Shown here: piece after piece, positions 53,837 through 62,896 of the stretch
Numbering within the stretch: the stretch's first letter is position 1
Layout: each line of letters opens with the position of its first letter
The notes under the pieces: generated by a model
Databases searched by the model: none
Seen by the model: the letters and a program-made list of their open reading frames with translations, nothing else
Told to the model about the DNA's origin: nothing
Translations under genes and position numbers: made by a program
Assembly: GCA_013388545.1 (NCBI GenBank)
Contig: JACAFB010000034.1
Location: 1-64,000 of the forward strand
Direction of reading: 5' to 3'
Length of the DNA stretch: 64,000 nt
Source: Ignavibacteriaceae bacterium
GTDB lineage: Bacteria; Bacteroidota; Ignavibacteria; Ignavibacteriales; Ignavibacteriaceae

Positions 53837-54757
53837 TTATTCTAATAAATCAACAGTAATTTTAACTACCCCGCCTGGCAGGTTTGGACTGCTCAGCTGC
53901 AATGGATAAGTAACTCCGCTTTGTGCGCCAGAGGGAATTGTAGCTTCAAATATTTTATAAGAAGGAGCCTGACCACTATCTTCTCCGTTATCCAATTCAA
54001 TTGACACGTAAACTTTTGCATTCGACAAATCAAGAGGAAACGTTACCCCAGCCGGAGGATTATTAAGGAAATCCTCACCCGGGTAATTGTATTTCGCCCC
54101 GCTTCCGCTGTAGCCCGAAAAATTATCCGGTGAAGAAGCACTTATAAATCTTCCAGTAGAAAGAAACACACCACCAACTTCAACCCAGCCTTCATAAATC
54201 CATCCCGAGAGCAAGGCAGGTAAGTACAGACCCGCAATTGGACCTGCCGGCAGGTTTAATGAATCAACAAACCACACTCCGCTCAATTCATTTGTGTTTG
54301 GACCGTCAGTGGGAGTGGAGAGATTAAAAACTGCTGAATCTGAATAAGCACTAAAGTTATTCACGGTTTCAGCAAATGCTAAAGATGCATTACCCAATTT
54401 GAATCTTCCTGAAAGAATTAATCTTCCTGAAGGAACAAAATCAGAATCATTCAAGACAGCTTTTCTTTCGATTGTAACATTGAAGATTTGTGCGTTCTGC
54501 AAATGCTGTAAAGGTTCGCTTGTCGTGCTATAAACCAGATTACCGTTTGCATCAGCATCAAGAGTAAATGCTTTTACAGGATCACCATCATCATTGTCAA
54601 ACCAGCCAACAAAAGTCATTGTATCCGGTATTGCAGGCAAACCTGAAAGATTAACCTCTAACTGGCTAATGCTGCGGGTATCGCTGTTCTCAAAATATTC
54701 ACAACCGCCAAAGATGAACCCAGCAGCTGCAAACAAGAGTATTAAATATTTTTTCAT
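53837..54757 (-). CDS. Lipoprotein with two anti-sigma-K (RskA C-terminal)-like domains
   Basis: A 306-residue lipoprotein (signal ending FIFGGC, Cys near 19). Two consecutive units follow the RskA extracellular pattern. Unit one is LSGLPAIPDTMTFVGWFDND through TIERKAVLNDSDFVPSG and LILSG. Unit two is LYLPALLSGWIYEGWVEVGG, VFLSTGRF, YVSIELDNGED and SYKIFEATIP. In anti-sigma factors this beta domain lies outside the membrane; here there is no membrane helix or cytoplasmic part, so sigma regulation is not implied. It lies between the surface partner and PorV-like genes of the third receptor operon and is probably an accessory surface binding protein. The domain match is by pattern only. Confidence 0.6.
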   Translation of the reverse strand: MKKYLILLFAAAGFIFGGCEYFENSDTRSISQLEVNLSGLPAIPDTMTFVGWFDNDDGDPVKAFTLDADANGNLVYSTTSEPLQHLQNAQIFNVTIERKAVLNDSDFVPSGRLILSGRFKLGNASLAFAETVNNFSAYSDSAVFNLSTPTDGPNTNELSGVWFVDSLNLPAGPIAGLYLPALLSGWIYEGWVEVGGVFLSTGRFISASSPDNFSGYSGSGAKYNYPGEDFLNNPPAGVTFPLDLSNAKVYVSIELDNGEDSGQAPSYKIFEATIPSGAQSGVTYPLQLSSPNLPGGVVKITVDLLE

Positions 54758-54790
54758 ATTAATGCCTTTATAATTAAACTGACTTTAGTT

Positions 54791-56881
54791 TTACCTGATA
54801 ACTGCGAACTTTGCGATATGTTTTTCACCGTTGCTGTTATCAGTAATAACTGCAATATAAATTCCGCTCACAATAATCTGGTTTGATGATGTAACTGAAT
54901 ACCAGTATGCATCACCGCTTCCATCTGTATGTTCGATTGTTTTAATCAGTTCACCGAGTTCGGTATAAATTTTTATTGTACAATTACCCGGAATATTATA
55001 GAAAGCAATTTTATCTTCATCGATGGTACCCGGGAATCTTACATCACTGCTTGCATTTACAATAAACGGATTAGGAACAATCCTGATATCACTCAATTTT
55101 TCTCCTGCAACTCTCTTTAGATTTGCCGGATCGTAGGTCTGAGTATAATATCTGCTGCTTACAAGCTTACCGGGAGGAGTTCCGGCGCCTCCCGGCTGAT
55201 CAGCGCCAACACATTCCATATAATAGAAATAATTAAATCCTCGCACTACTGTAATATCATCGAAGCTTCGTGCGCTTGCATCAAGACTGGCAACCAGAGT
55301 ATATTCCTCATCATAATCGCCAACTGCACGATAAATTCTGAAACCAGACGGGGGATTTGGATCAGTTCCATCCAATGTCCAGCTAAGTGAAATTCTGTCA
55401 CCGCCTGAATTAACATCGAAAGTCAGAGGAGGCCTTGGGGGTTGCGGCATATCCCAGTTGTTGTTAAAAACTTCGGTTGCTCGTTTGAAGGTAAGGAACA
55501 ATGAGTCACGCCCTTTATCAAGTACTAATCTGTTCTTTTGTTCAGCAGAGATCTGCCCGGCTTTGAACTGAACACCATATTTGATTTGATCAGCTCTGTT
55601 CATTCCTGCAGCACCTTCAACCAGTACAATAGTAATGCTTTCACCGGGAGCCAGAGTATATGGGCCATACGCATTATTGAAAGAAAATCCACCACTGTTT
55701 CCAAGATTCGGATTTGTTTTCTGTATTGCAAAATCACCACTTGGTTCAACCAAATCCGCATGTCGAGGCGACTGATGTCCTTTAGCCATAAAATCATATT
55801 GCTGAGTCATCCTGTCAACGTTGAAAGCATTATCAAGCCCTGCAAGGAAAAGACGGCTGTCTGAGTCTTCATAGCTTGTTGTTCTCGGTTGATTAATGTC
55901 GTCAGTCTTATCGGTTGCTGATTTATCGGCATATAGAGTCAGAGTTCCTAAAAATTGAGTTCCGCCCAATCTGCCGATTGTATCTTTCGGATTGTTATAA
56001 ATCAGTGCATTTGAATTCAAAGCCCATATTGGTCCGCCAATGTTATCATAAGCTACATCTTTTTCGGCGGTATAACCATGCCAGGAGAATTGACATCGGT
56101 ATTGTTGATCAGGAGGATCAACTTTAATACCATCTCCCCTTGCATCATTCATCGTATTTTTTCCCCAGCCAGTGCTGTTACCAATTACATATCTTACAGA
56201 TGCATTGACCGAGTTTCGATATGTCCAGAAAACATACATATCTTTAATAGTTGTTGAGGGTAGTTCAATCTCATCGTCATCATCAGTGTTACCCGTATTG
56301 GTAAAGGTGTATTCATGAACAATGTAGTTATCGTTGTATTGCTGGCTGAACTGAAAAATTTTTCTTTCCATTGTAACACCAAGCTGGGTGTTTACAACAT
56401 TCAAGAGCATTCTGTCCCATTTCATAGTATCATCTTTTTTGTCGATGGTAACGTCTTTCTGAAAGCTTGGGACACCATCAACTGAAACGATAGTGGGATC
56501 AAACTTGGCTATCATCTCAAATTTTATTGGATAAGCTGCGAAGAATTGAGGATTTCTGGGGCCCACTGTAACAACTTTGTAAGGAAGATTATTCCCATTT
56601 TCATCAACGAAATCTTTACATCCAATCCAGAAGCCTTTTGCAGCCTGCATATCCTGATAACGATAAATAGCAGGCCATTGCATTCCGTATTGCTGCCTTT
56701 TCACCCAAGCTTCTTCCAGTTCACAACCTATCTCAGAGTACCAGTTATGCAAAGAACCAACAGACATCCACTGGTTTTTATACTGAGGATAAGATTCATC
56801 CTGTGAAAAAAATACCAGCACAATCAGAGGAAGAAAGAGCAAGGGAGTTAAAAACTTATTAAGAATATCAATTAACTTCAT
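54791..56881 (-). CDS. T9SS-type surface protein, partner of the adjacent TonB receptor
   Basis: A 696-residue protein with an N-terminal hydrophobic signal (LLFLPLIVLVFFSQ). A large domain of unknown fold starts QWMSVGSLHNWYSEIGCELE and QYGMQWPAIYRYQDMQAAKG. A fibronectin III-like part follows (SGFRIYRAVGDYDEEYTLV ... FNYFYYMECVG), then the VPNP-type terminal domain (IRIVPNPFIVNASSDVRF ... IYIAVITDNSNGEKHIAKF). It shares order and C-terminus with the products at 4844-6871 and 31837-35286, all immediately downstream of a TonB receptor. A GAGGAAATA ribosome-binding site precedes the ATG. Likely a surface-exposed binding partner of the 1070-residue receptor; ligand unknown. Confidence 0.72.
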   Translation of the reverse strand: MKLIDILNKFLTPLLFLPLIVLVFFSQDESYPQYKNQWMSVGSLHNWYSEIGCELEEAWVKRQQYGMQWPAIYRYQDMQAAKGFWIGCKDFVDENGNNLPYKVVTVGPRNPQFFAAYPIKFEMIAKFDPTIVSVDGVPSFQKDVTIDKKDDTMKWDRMLLNVVNTQLGVTMERKIFQFSQQYNDNYIVHEYTFTNTGNTDDDDEIELPSTTIKDMYVFWTYRNSVNASVRYVIGNSTGWGKNTMNDARGDGIKVDPPDQQYRCQFSWHGYTAEKDVAYDNIGGPIWALNSNALIYNNPKDTIGRLGGTQFLGTLTLYADKSATDKTDDINQPRTTSYEDSDSRLFLAGLDNAFNVDRMTQQYDFMAKGHQSPRHADLVEPSGDFAIQKTNPNLGNSGGFSFNNAYGPYTLAPGESITIVLVEGAAGMNRADQIKYGVQFKAGQISAEQKNRLVLDKGRDSLFLTFKRATEVFNNNWDMPQPPRPPLTFDVNSGGDRISLSWTLDGTDPNPPSGFRIYRAVGDYDEEYTLVASLDASARSFDDITVVRGFNYFYYMECVGADQPGGAGTPPGKLVSSRYYTQTYDPANLKRVAGEKLSDIRIVPNPFIVNASSDVRFPGTIDEDKIAFYNIPGNCTIKIYTELGELIKTIEHTDGSGDAYWYSVTSSNQIIVSGIYIAVITDNSNGEKHIAKFAVIR

Positions 56882-56905
56882 TATTTCCTCAGGATTTCTT
56901 TATAC

Positions 56906-59900
56906 TTAAAAATTTTGTAAATCAATATTTAATTTGATTCCGAAATACACATCTCTCGGATTAAGAAATGCCGTATACGGAAGATTAGGCATATCGATAT
57001 AAGCTTTTGTATCGAGCACTTCTTCAATTCTTGAATCACTGACCTGCGACCAATCAGTATTATTCCACTGATAATATTTACCGGTTGAGGCATCATAATA
57101 ATATGCTCTGGTGTTGGGATTTTCTACCAGGCTGAGTTCTTTAGTATAAACCATTGGCTGGTAATCAACACCTTCGTCACGAAATTCGCCTGGAACATCA
57201 TCGCCCGGAATGTTTCCATAATTGAATTTCCCGACAATATCATCAGGCAGATGGAGCGATTTCATATAATTATCATAATCTTTTCCATCAATAAATCCCG
57301 CCCTGTAACTCATATATTTTATATTGAATACATTGAAGATATCCATGAAAAATTCAAGGTCTACAGGTCCAAATCTGAAGCTTTTGGACAAACGCATATC
57401 AACGTTATAGAAGTCTTTCCACTGAATATTGTATTCAAAACCGGGTTTAACACCGCCGGGACCTGTCCATGAGAAATATGTACCTGAAGACCATACTGCC
57501 AGAAGATTAATTCTGAAATCTTCAAGAATATTAATTCCACCCAGTTTCGGACCCCAATCAAGAGGAGTAAATAAGTCAATGTTTGCGCGGGCATAAGGAG
57601 TAGGAATTGGTTTCTCCTGCTTGAAAGCGTTGGTCTCTCTTTCATTCTCTCTCTGAAGTGCAGGATTCTGATCATAGCGGCTTAGACCAAAATAGCCGTA
57701 TGTTGATACCATATAGGTGTAGTTAATGAATCCAGTTATCCAATCACCACGATTTTTTCTAAGTTCAAATTCAAATCCGCGAATGTCTTCGTAGTTATTA
57801 GGTTCTGGTACAAAGTAGTTAACAGAATTATCTCTGCTAACATATTGGACTAACCTTGGTTGATCAGTCACATCTTTGTAATATCCTTTAATGCTTAAAA
57901 GAAATTGATCCCACAAGTTTTGTTCATAGCCCAATTCATAAGCAACTGTTTTGGGAAGAGGATTATTCGGATTTGCCAACCGGGTGATTTCTTTTGAGTT
58001 AAGATTTCTTCTCAGAAGGAATAGCTGCTCGGGTGCCGGGATCGACCTGAAGTGCCCATAATTGAAATATAACTTGCTGTTTATTGTAATCGGAAATGCA
58101 ACACCGAGCCTTGGACTTATATCAATTTGTTTTTCAACATCCTGTTTAACAAGCAGTGTATCTATGCCTTCAGATAATGCCCCTGATAATGCTTTATTGA
58201 ATGGATCGTAAACATACCATTGCCCTCCGGGGTCCAGATAATCAAGACGCAAACCAATGTTGGCAATCATTCCTTCAAACTCAAGCTTATCCTGCACATA
58301 AAGGGCGGTTCGTATTGGAAATGTCCGCCAGGTTGATCTTGAATTATTAGTGGGCAGCGAAGGTTCGATTAATGCGTAATTAACATTGTTATCTGTGTAA
58401 ATAAACTCAAAACCGGTTTTGAAATAATTATACTTATCTATCTGACTGGCATAATCAAACTTTAATGTATATGTAACAAGTTTACTTGTATCTCTCGAGT
58501 TGCTGAATCCCAGCCCCATGTTCATTGACGAACCAATACCAGCACTGGTGCCACTGTAAACCCCGAAAGGAGCTTCGTCGAAAAATATACCACCAATGTA
58601 TGTACCTTTTGATGAGTCAGTCGCCAATACTATTGTTGAATCGGGCATCATAACATTAAAGTACCTTGGTCTGCCCGGGGCAGTGAGATAATTAAAGCTA
58701 ACTCTGCTTCCAACAACTTCATAAAAAGTTTGAGGACTAATAACGTGAGTAAATTTAAATCCATACATTCTGTTGAAAACCCGGCTTGGTGCCCAGTAAT
58801 CGGTAGCATATACACGAGCATCAAGATAACTTGCGCCTGATCTGCTGTCTATTACACTGGCAATTCCAGAAGGCGACCTAAAAATTCCGGGGCCGCCGGC
58901 CCTGCTGCTTCCGGTTCCGGTCTGCTGGCCATATAGCCAATCAAACGAAAGTTTCATCCCTTCGGTAATGTCGGAAGTCAGCTTTGCTTGAATGTTATAG
59001 TCTCTGAAAGCGTCGTCCGAAAGAGGGAGATAATACATTTCTCTGGTTTGCCTGTAGGAAGCTGAGAACCGAAGATTTCCGAGTTCTTCACTTATTACCG
59101 GAACCGGTCCTGCTAAACTCATATCAACATCAAAATCAGATTCTATAATATCCGTTTGTTTTCTGTGCTGCCATAGAAACAATCTTTGAGCAGCTTCCGG
59201 AGAGAGGTTGTTGTTTGGATTATCATCACTGAAAAGCTCTTCAGAAACTTTGTTCCAGCCTCTGAACTCCTGATATTGAGCTTGTTCATAAATATCCCAT
59301 GCGCCATTTTTGGTTCCTGTCCAGGCAACAGCATCATCGATATATGGTTTAATCCAGTATGAATTTGGAGAATTGATTGCATCACCAAAATGTTTTCTTC
59401 CTGGGGGTCGGTATCTTCCGATGAATGAGAAGGTGTATTTGTCTTTTTTACCTTCCTTGGTAACAACATTAATCAATCCCGATCTTATATTTCCGTATTC
59501 GGCATTGAAACCACCAGTTTGAATCTGCAATTCTTCGATCGAAGTAAAGCTGATTCCGGTATAGGGTGTATTGTCTCTTTCGTCTCTTAGAGTAATTCCA
59601 TTGACGACAAAAGCAGTCTGATCGCTTCCACCACCTCTGATTGTCAAACCCTGAACTCCGGCTTGCAAGCCAATAACTCTTGAAACACTTACAACCGGCA
59701 GGTTTTCAATTTCTTTTATGTTAAGGTTAACAACGCTTGAAGAAACATCCTGCCTTACAACAGGCTGCTTGGCAACTACAACTACTTCTGTTGTTTCAAG
59801 AGTGCTTGAGCTCAAGTCAACATTAATTTCAGTAGTAAGATCGATGTTAACACGAACTTCGCGAATCGATTGAGATGCATACCCAACCATAGAAGCCTTA

Positions 59901-60118
59901 AGTGTATAGGTTCCGGGGGGAACATTAACGATGACATAATATCCGTCGATATTACTAGCTGCACCCAATGTAGTGCCTTCAAGTATAATGTTTGCACCAA
60001 TTAAAGCTTCATTTGTTGCGGCGTCTCTAACGAAACCATTTATTTTACCAACTTGCGCCAATAGCGGATTTGTTAATAGAAAGGTAATCAGGAAGCAAAA
60101 CGGTAGAAGTTTTTTCAT
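56906..60118 (-). CDS. TonB-dependent receptor with carboxypeptidase-regulatory-like domain
   Basis: A 1070-residue outer-membrane receptor: signal peptide, regulatory-like domain at about 23-105 (GKINGFVRDAATNEALIGAN, EGTTLGAASNIDGYY), plug with VVVVAKQPVVRQDVSSSV, GVQGLTIRGGGSDQTAFVVN and GGFNAEYGNIRSGLINVVTK, and a barrel ending VYFGIKLNIDLQNF. It is the largest of the three receptors in the window and heads the longest operon, down to 50221. Strong ribosome-binding site (AAAGGAG). The neighbouring GHL10 and amidase genes, though separated by terminators, suggest a glycan- or muropeptide-type ligand. Confidence 0.92.
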   Translation of the reverse strand: MKKLLPFCFLITFLLTNPLLAQVGKINGFVRDAATNEALIGANIILEGTTLGAASNIDGYYVIVNVPPGTYTLKASMVGYASQSIREVRVNIDLTTEINVDLSSSTLETTEVVVVAKQPVVRQDVSSSVVNLNIKEIENLPVVSVSRVIGLQAGVQGLTIRGGGSDQTAFVVNGITLRDERDNTPYTGISFTSIEELQIQTGGFNAEYGNIRSGLINVVTKEGKKDKYTFSFIGRYRPPGRKHFGDAINSPNSYWIKPYIDDAVAWTGTKNGAWDIYEQAQYQEFRGWNKVSEELFSDDNPNNNLSPEAAQRLFLWQHRKQTDIIESDFDVDMSLAGPVPVISEELGNLRFSASYRQTREMYYLPLSDDAFRDYNIQAKLTSDITEGMKLSFDWLYGQQTGTGSSRAGGPGIFRSPSGIASVIDSRSGASYLDARVYATDYWAPSRVFNRMYGFKFTHVISPQTFYEVVGSRVSFNYLTAPGRPRYFNVMMPDSTIVLATDSSKGTYIGGIFFDEAPFGVYSGTSAGIGSSMNMGLGFSNSRDTSKLVTYTLKFDYASQIDKYNYFKTGFEFIYTDNNVNYALIEPSLPTNNSRSTWRTFPIRTALYVQDKLEFEGMIANIGLRLDYLDPGGQWYVYDPFNKALSGALSEGIDTLLVKQDVEKQIDISPRLGVAFPITINSKLYFNYGHFRSIPAPEQLFLLRRNLNSKEITRLANPNNPLPKTVAYELGYEQNLWDQFLLSIKGYYKDVTDQPRLVQYVSRDNSVNYFVPEPNNYEDIRGFEFELRKNRGDWITGFINYTYMVSTYGYFGLSRYDQNPALQRENERETNAFKQEKPIPTPYARANIDLFTPLDWGPKLGGINILEDFRINLLAVWSSGTYFSWTGPGGVKPGFEYNIQWKDFYNVDMRLSKSFRFGPVDLEFFMDIFNVFNIKYMSYRAGFIDGKDYDNYMKSLHLPDDIVGKFNYGNIPGDDVPGEFRDEGVDYQPMVYTKELSLVENPNTRAYYYDASTGKYYQWNNTDWSQVSDSRIEEVLDTKAYIDMPNLPYTAFLNPRDVYFGIKLNIDLQNF

Positions 60119-60207
60119 ATAGTATTACTCCTTTAATATTTCTAAAGGAAAAAGTTTAAGCTCTGATGAAAAGAATAACTTAATGCAGAAACAATTATTT
60201 ATCAGAA

Positions 60208-60216
60208 CAAAATTTA
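60208..60216 (-). promoter_or_regulatory. Candidate -7 promoter element for the third receptor operon
   Basis: The minus strand reads TAAATTTTG about 90 bases before the ATG at 60118, in a 209-base AT-rich spacer. It is a near match to TAnnTTTG with one extra base. The rest of the spacer shows no terminator or repeat that I can support. Confidence 0.2.
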
Positions 60217-60327
60217 TTTATATCAAAAATGAACTAATTGCTTAACAAAAACTAAAGAATCTACTTGTTAAAGTCAATCAAATTTCGTTTTTGAGAAGGT
60301 GATAATTATTTATGATTAATTATTGAT

Positions 60328-61785
60328 TTACTTATTGATTCTTGCGATTAATTCAAAAGTTCTTAGCTTATCTTTATAGAAATTATTGTTGTTTAGTTTT
60401 ATAAGGTCGAGCTTTGCGTCTGAATTACCTTCCCATCGCCGGCATAGATAAAGTGAATCATATATTCTCCCAATTTTATATCTACGTGATATTGCAAGAC
60501 CAATTGCATAATCCTCGCCATAGCTAACGTTTGGTATTTTTAATTCTCTTAGCACAGGAGTGTAAAATGCCCTGGGCGCTCCAAGGCCGTTTATTCTCAA
60601 AGCATTATTCGGACCATTATCAGGCGTCCATTCTTTATGATCAATTAAGCCCGGAGGCAGCTCGTTTAAATTGATATCTGTAATTTGATATGAGCCTATA
60701 ACCATTGCAGATTTTTCAGAATAGAATGTGTCAACAATTCTTTGAACTATATTTTCATCCTTGTAAACATCATCGCTGTCAAGCTGAATAGCAAACTTTC
60801 CGCACTTTGGTGAATGTACCGCTTCATTCCAGCATCCTCCGATACCAAGATCATATCTTTCGGGTATTATGTGTATTAACCTTTTATCCTTTAATGCATA
60901 GGATTGAATAACTTCATACGTTCCATCAGTAGAATGATTATCAACGACTAATAAATTATACGGAAAGGTAGTCTTTTGCATCAGCACCGAATTGATTGCA
61001 TCACCAATTGTTTTAACACGATTTCTAACCGGAATTATGACTGATGCTTCAAATTCAAATTTTGGTGAATTAATTAAATCAACTTCTTCAAATGGCGGTT
61101 TGAGTAAAGCATTTATTTCATTAAGGTGAAATGTAACTGCTTTTTCCATTTCGATTTGAACTTCTCTGTTCCGGGGATCCACATAGCTGAAATGCTTTTC
61201 TTCTGAATGTGCTATTTCAACCTGACCAACGGTATAGAGAAATTCCTGTATTCTTGTAATAGGGTAGTTTTGAGATATTTTAAGCCGTAAATCGTAAAAA
61301 CCTGAAAACCTGAAATTACTCTTTCGCATATTTATAGATTTTTTTATCGCTTCTGCTTTAAAGAATAGTAATTCTCCAAAATCAAAATCATCGCGCAGAC
61401 TTCCGAACTGATAATCAATCAACGGGTGTTGTAATAAGTTTTTATTCTCTTCTTCGTAATAATCCGAATAAACCATTCCTGCCCCTGTGAACTCCGAAAC
61501 CTGCAGAAACCTTTCAATACAGAATTGACCTAACATCAGTGGTTTGTCATTTAAAGCAATTATCACATAATCACTATCAGCATTTGATGATATCAATTCT
61601 ACACACTCACTGCTCTTATAGTTTTTACAATATAATGTTTTTGCAGACTCAACTGGAGTTACCGAATCGGAATTGCTGATCAGGAAAATATTTTTTACAA
61701 GCGAGTTGTCTGAAAATTGCCTGACATTGGATTGATTTATTTTAGGATTGCCGTAAGGAAGAAATACTGAAATGGTCTTTTTCAT
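60328..61785 (-). CDS. Family 2 glycosyltransferase, tandem with a degenerate second unit
   Basis: A 485-residue protein without signal peptide or membrane segment. Residues about 250-470 form a GT-A domain: [47 protein letters not shown] and the metal motif [11 protein letters not shown], then [19 protein letters not shown]. Residues 1-240 look like a second, degenerate copy ([52 protein letters not shown]) without a good DxD. It would transfer a sugar from a nucleotide donor in the cytoplasm. Acceptor and donor are not predictable. It is a single minus-strand gene between the receptor operon and the plus-strand TolB-like gene. Confidence 0.82.
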   Translation of the reverse strand: MKKTISVFLPYGNPKINQSNVRQFSDNSLVKNIFLISNSDSVTPVESAKTLYCKNYKSSECVELISSNADSDYVIIALNDKPLMLGQFCIERFLQVSEFTGAGMVYSDYYEEENKNLLQHPLIDYQFGSLRDDFDFGELLFFKAEAIKKSINMRKSNFRFSGFYDLRLKISQNYPITRIQEFLYTVGQVEIAHSEEKHFSYVDPRNREVQIEMEKAVTFHLNEINALLKPPFEEVDLINSPKFEFEASVIIPVRNRVKTIGDAINSVLMQKTTFPYNLLVVDNHSTDGTYEVIQSYALKDKRLIHIIPERYDLGIGGCWNEAVHSPKCGKFAIQLDSDDVYKDENIVQRIVDTFYSEKSAMVIGSYQITDINLNELPPGLIDHKEWTPDNGPNNALRINGLGAPRAFYTPVLRELKIPNVSYGEDYAIGLAISRRYKIGRIYDSLYLCRRWEGNSDAKLDLIKLNNNNFYKDKLRTFELIARINK

Positions 61786-61817
61786 ATGAATTCTCAGAAT
61801 TGTTTTATAGTCTTATT

Positions 61818-61825
61818 CAAATATA
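61818..61825 (-). promoter_or_regulatory. Candidate -7 promoter element for the glycosyltransferase gene
   Basis: The minus strand reads TATATTTG, an exact TAnnTTTG match, 32 bases before the ATG at 61785. As for murQ, no obvious -33 TTG is present. Confidence 0.4.
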
Positions 61826-61922
61826 TAATTTGATAAGATTAAATGTTGTCTTGATAAAAACTTTATTTTTGATATATTGGAACAAATTTGCAAGTTAATA
61901 TTTGGATTTTTTATTATTAAGT

Positions 61923-62879
61923 ATGAGTAAAGCAATGAATAAAAAATTAGTGATACTAACATTAATCATCTCCTTAACATCAGTTCTGGTTCCTCAGCAA
62001 TTAAGTTCAACGGGTGAAGCAAAAAAAATAATCGACGGTAATGGTGAAGTATTTATGAATCCATCCTATTCACCTGATGGTTCAATGATTGCTTTTACTT
62101 CAAGAAGTTACAATGGAATATACATTTATTCCTTAAGCAGCCGGGAGATAATAAAAATCTCGGATGACGCTTCTGCAGGATTTTCTTTTAAATGGTCAAC
62201 CGATTCAAAATCAATCTTAAGCAGGGTTGCACGCTATGAAGGAATCAGAAGATATAATGCTGTGAAAATTTTTGATATTAAAAACGGCGTTTCAAAATTA
62301 CTCTCAGATTATAGAACACAAATGCCATTTCTGCCTGAATGGGCTGATGGGGATTCCAAGGTCATTCTTCCAACCAAATCAGGTTTTGAACTTTTTGAGT
62401 CGGGAAAAGAAAAGATACCTTATTCTTCAAATCCAAATATCGCAGTATTTATTAAGAATGATAAAATTGGAACTGTCACTCTTTCTTCCTCAGATGAAAA
62501 AAGTTTTGAACCAATTAAAGGAATGCAGGCAATCAATTTAGCTATTTCTCCCGACAGGAGTAAAATTGCGTTTGAGATTGTTGGTGGAAACATGTTTACA
62601 ATGAATTTAAGTACGCTTGAGCTTACGGACCTCGGCGTTGGTCATCGACCCGATTGGTCTCCTGATAGTAAATACATTGTTTATATGATCACCGAGGATG
62701 ACGGACACAATATCACCGCATCAGATATTTATGTTACAGATTTAACCGGAGTATTGAAAACCAACTTGACAAACTCACCACAAGAGATTGAAATGAATCC
62801 TTCCTTTTCTCCGGATGGGAAGAAAATAGTTTTTGATCTGTTGAATGATGGTTCAATCTATCAAATTGAAATTGAATAA
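61923..62879 (+). CDS. TolB/PD40-type beta-propeller protein, periplasmic
   Basis: A protein of about 318 residues with a signal-like N-terminus (NKKLVILTLIISLTSVLVPQQ). Repeated PD40 (WD40-like) blades follow: NPSYSPDGSMIAFTSRSYNG, FKWSTDSKSILSRVARYEG, LAISPDRSKIAFEIVGG, HRPDWSPDSKYIVYMITEDD and NPSFSPDGKKIVFDLLNDG. Such propellers bind proteins or glycans; TolB itself works with Pal in the periplasm. ATGs at 61923 and 61935 are possible; an upstream TTG at 61902 is less likely. It is followed after 17 bases by an amidase gene, so the two are probably co-transcribed and the propeller may serve wall turnover. Confidence 0.75.
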   Translation: MSKAMNKKLVILTLIISLTSVLVPQQLSSTGEAKKIIDGNGEVFMNPSYSPDGSMIAFTSRSYNGIYIYSLSSREIIKISDDASAGFSFKWSTDSKSILSRVARYEGIRRYNAVKIFDIKNGVSKLLSDYRTQMPFLPEWADGDSKVILPTKSGFELFESGKEKIPYSSNPNIAVFIKNDKIGTVTLSSSDEKSFEPIKGMQAINLAISPDRSKIAFEIVGGNMFTMNLSTLELTDLGVGHRPDWSPDSKYIVYMITEDDGHNITASDIYVTDLTGVLKTNLTNSPQEIEMNPSFSPDGKKIVFDLLNDGSIYQIEIE

Positions 62880-62896
62880 AAAGACTTTGAGGAAAT

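Noticed and set aside
53837-54757. Anti-sigma factor controlling the receptor operon
   Set aside because: Only the outer-domain pattern is present, on a lipoprotein; there is no transmembrane helix, sigma-binding region or ECF sigma gene nearby.
61902-61922. Longer N-terminus for the TolB-like protein starting MDFLLL
   Set aside because: The codon is TTG with no ribosome-binding site; two ATGs follow that give better signal peptides.
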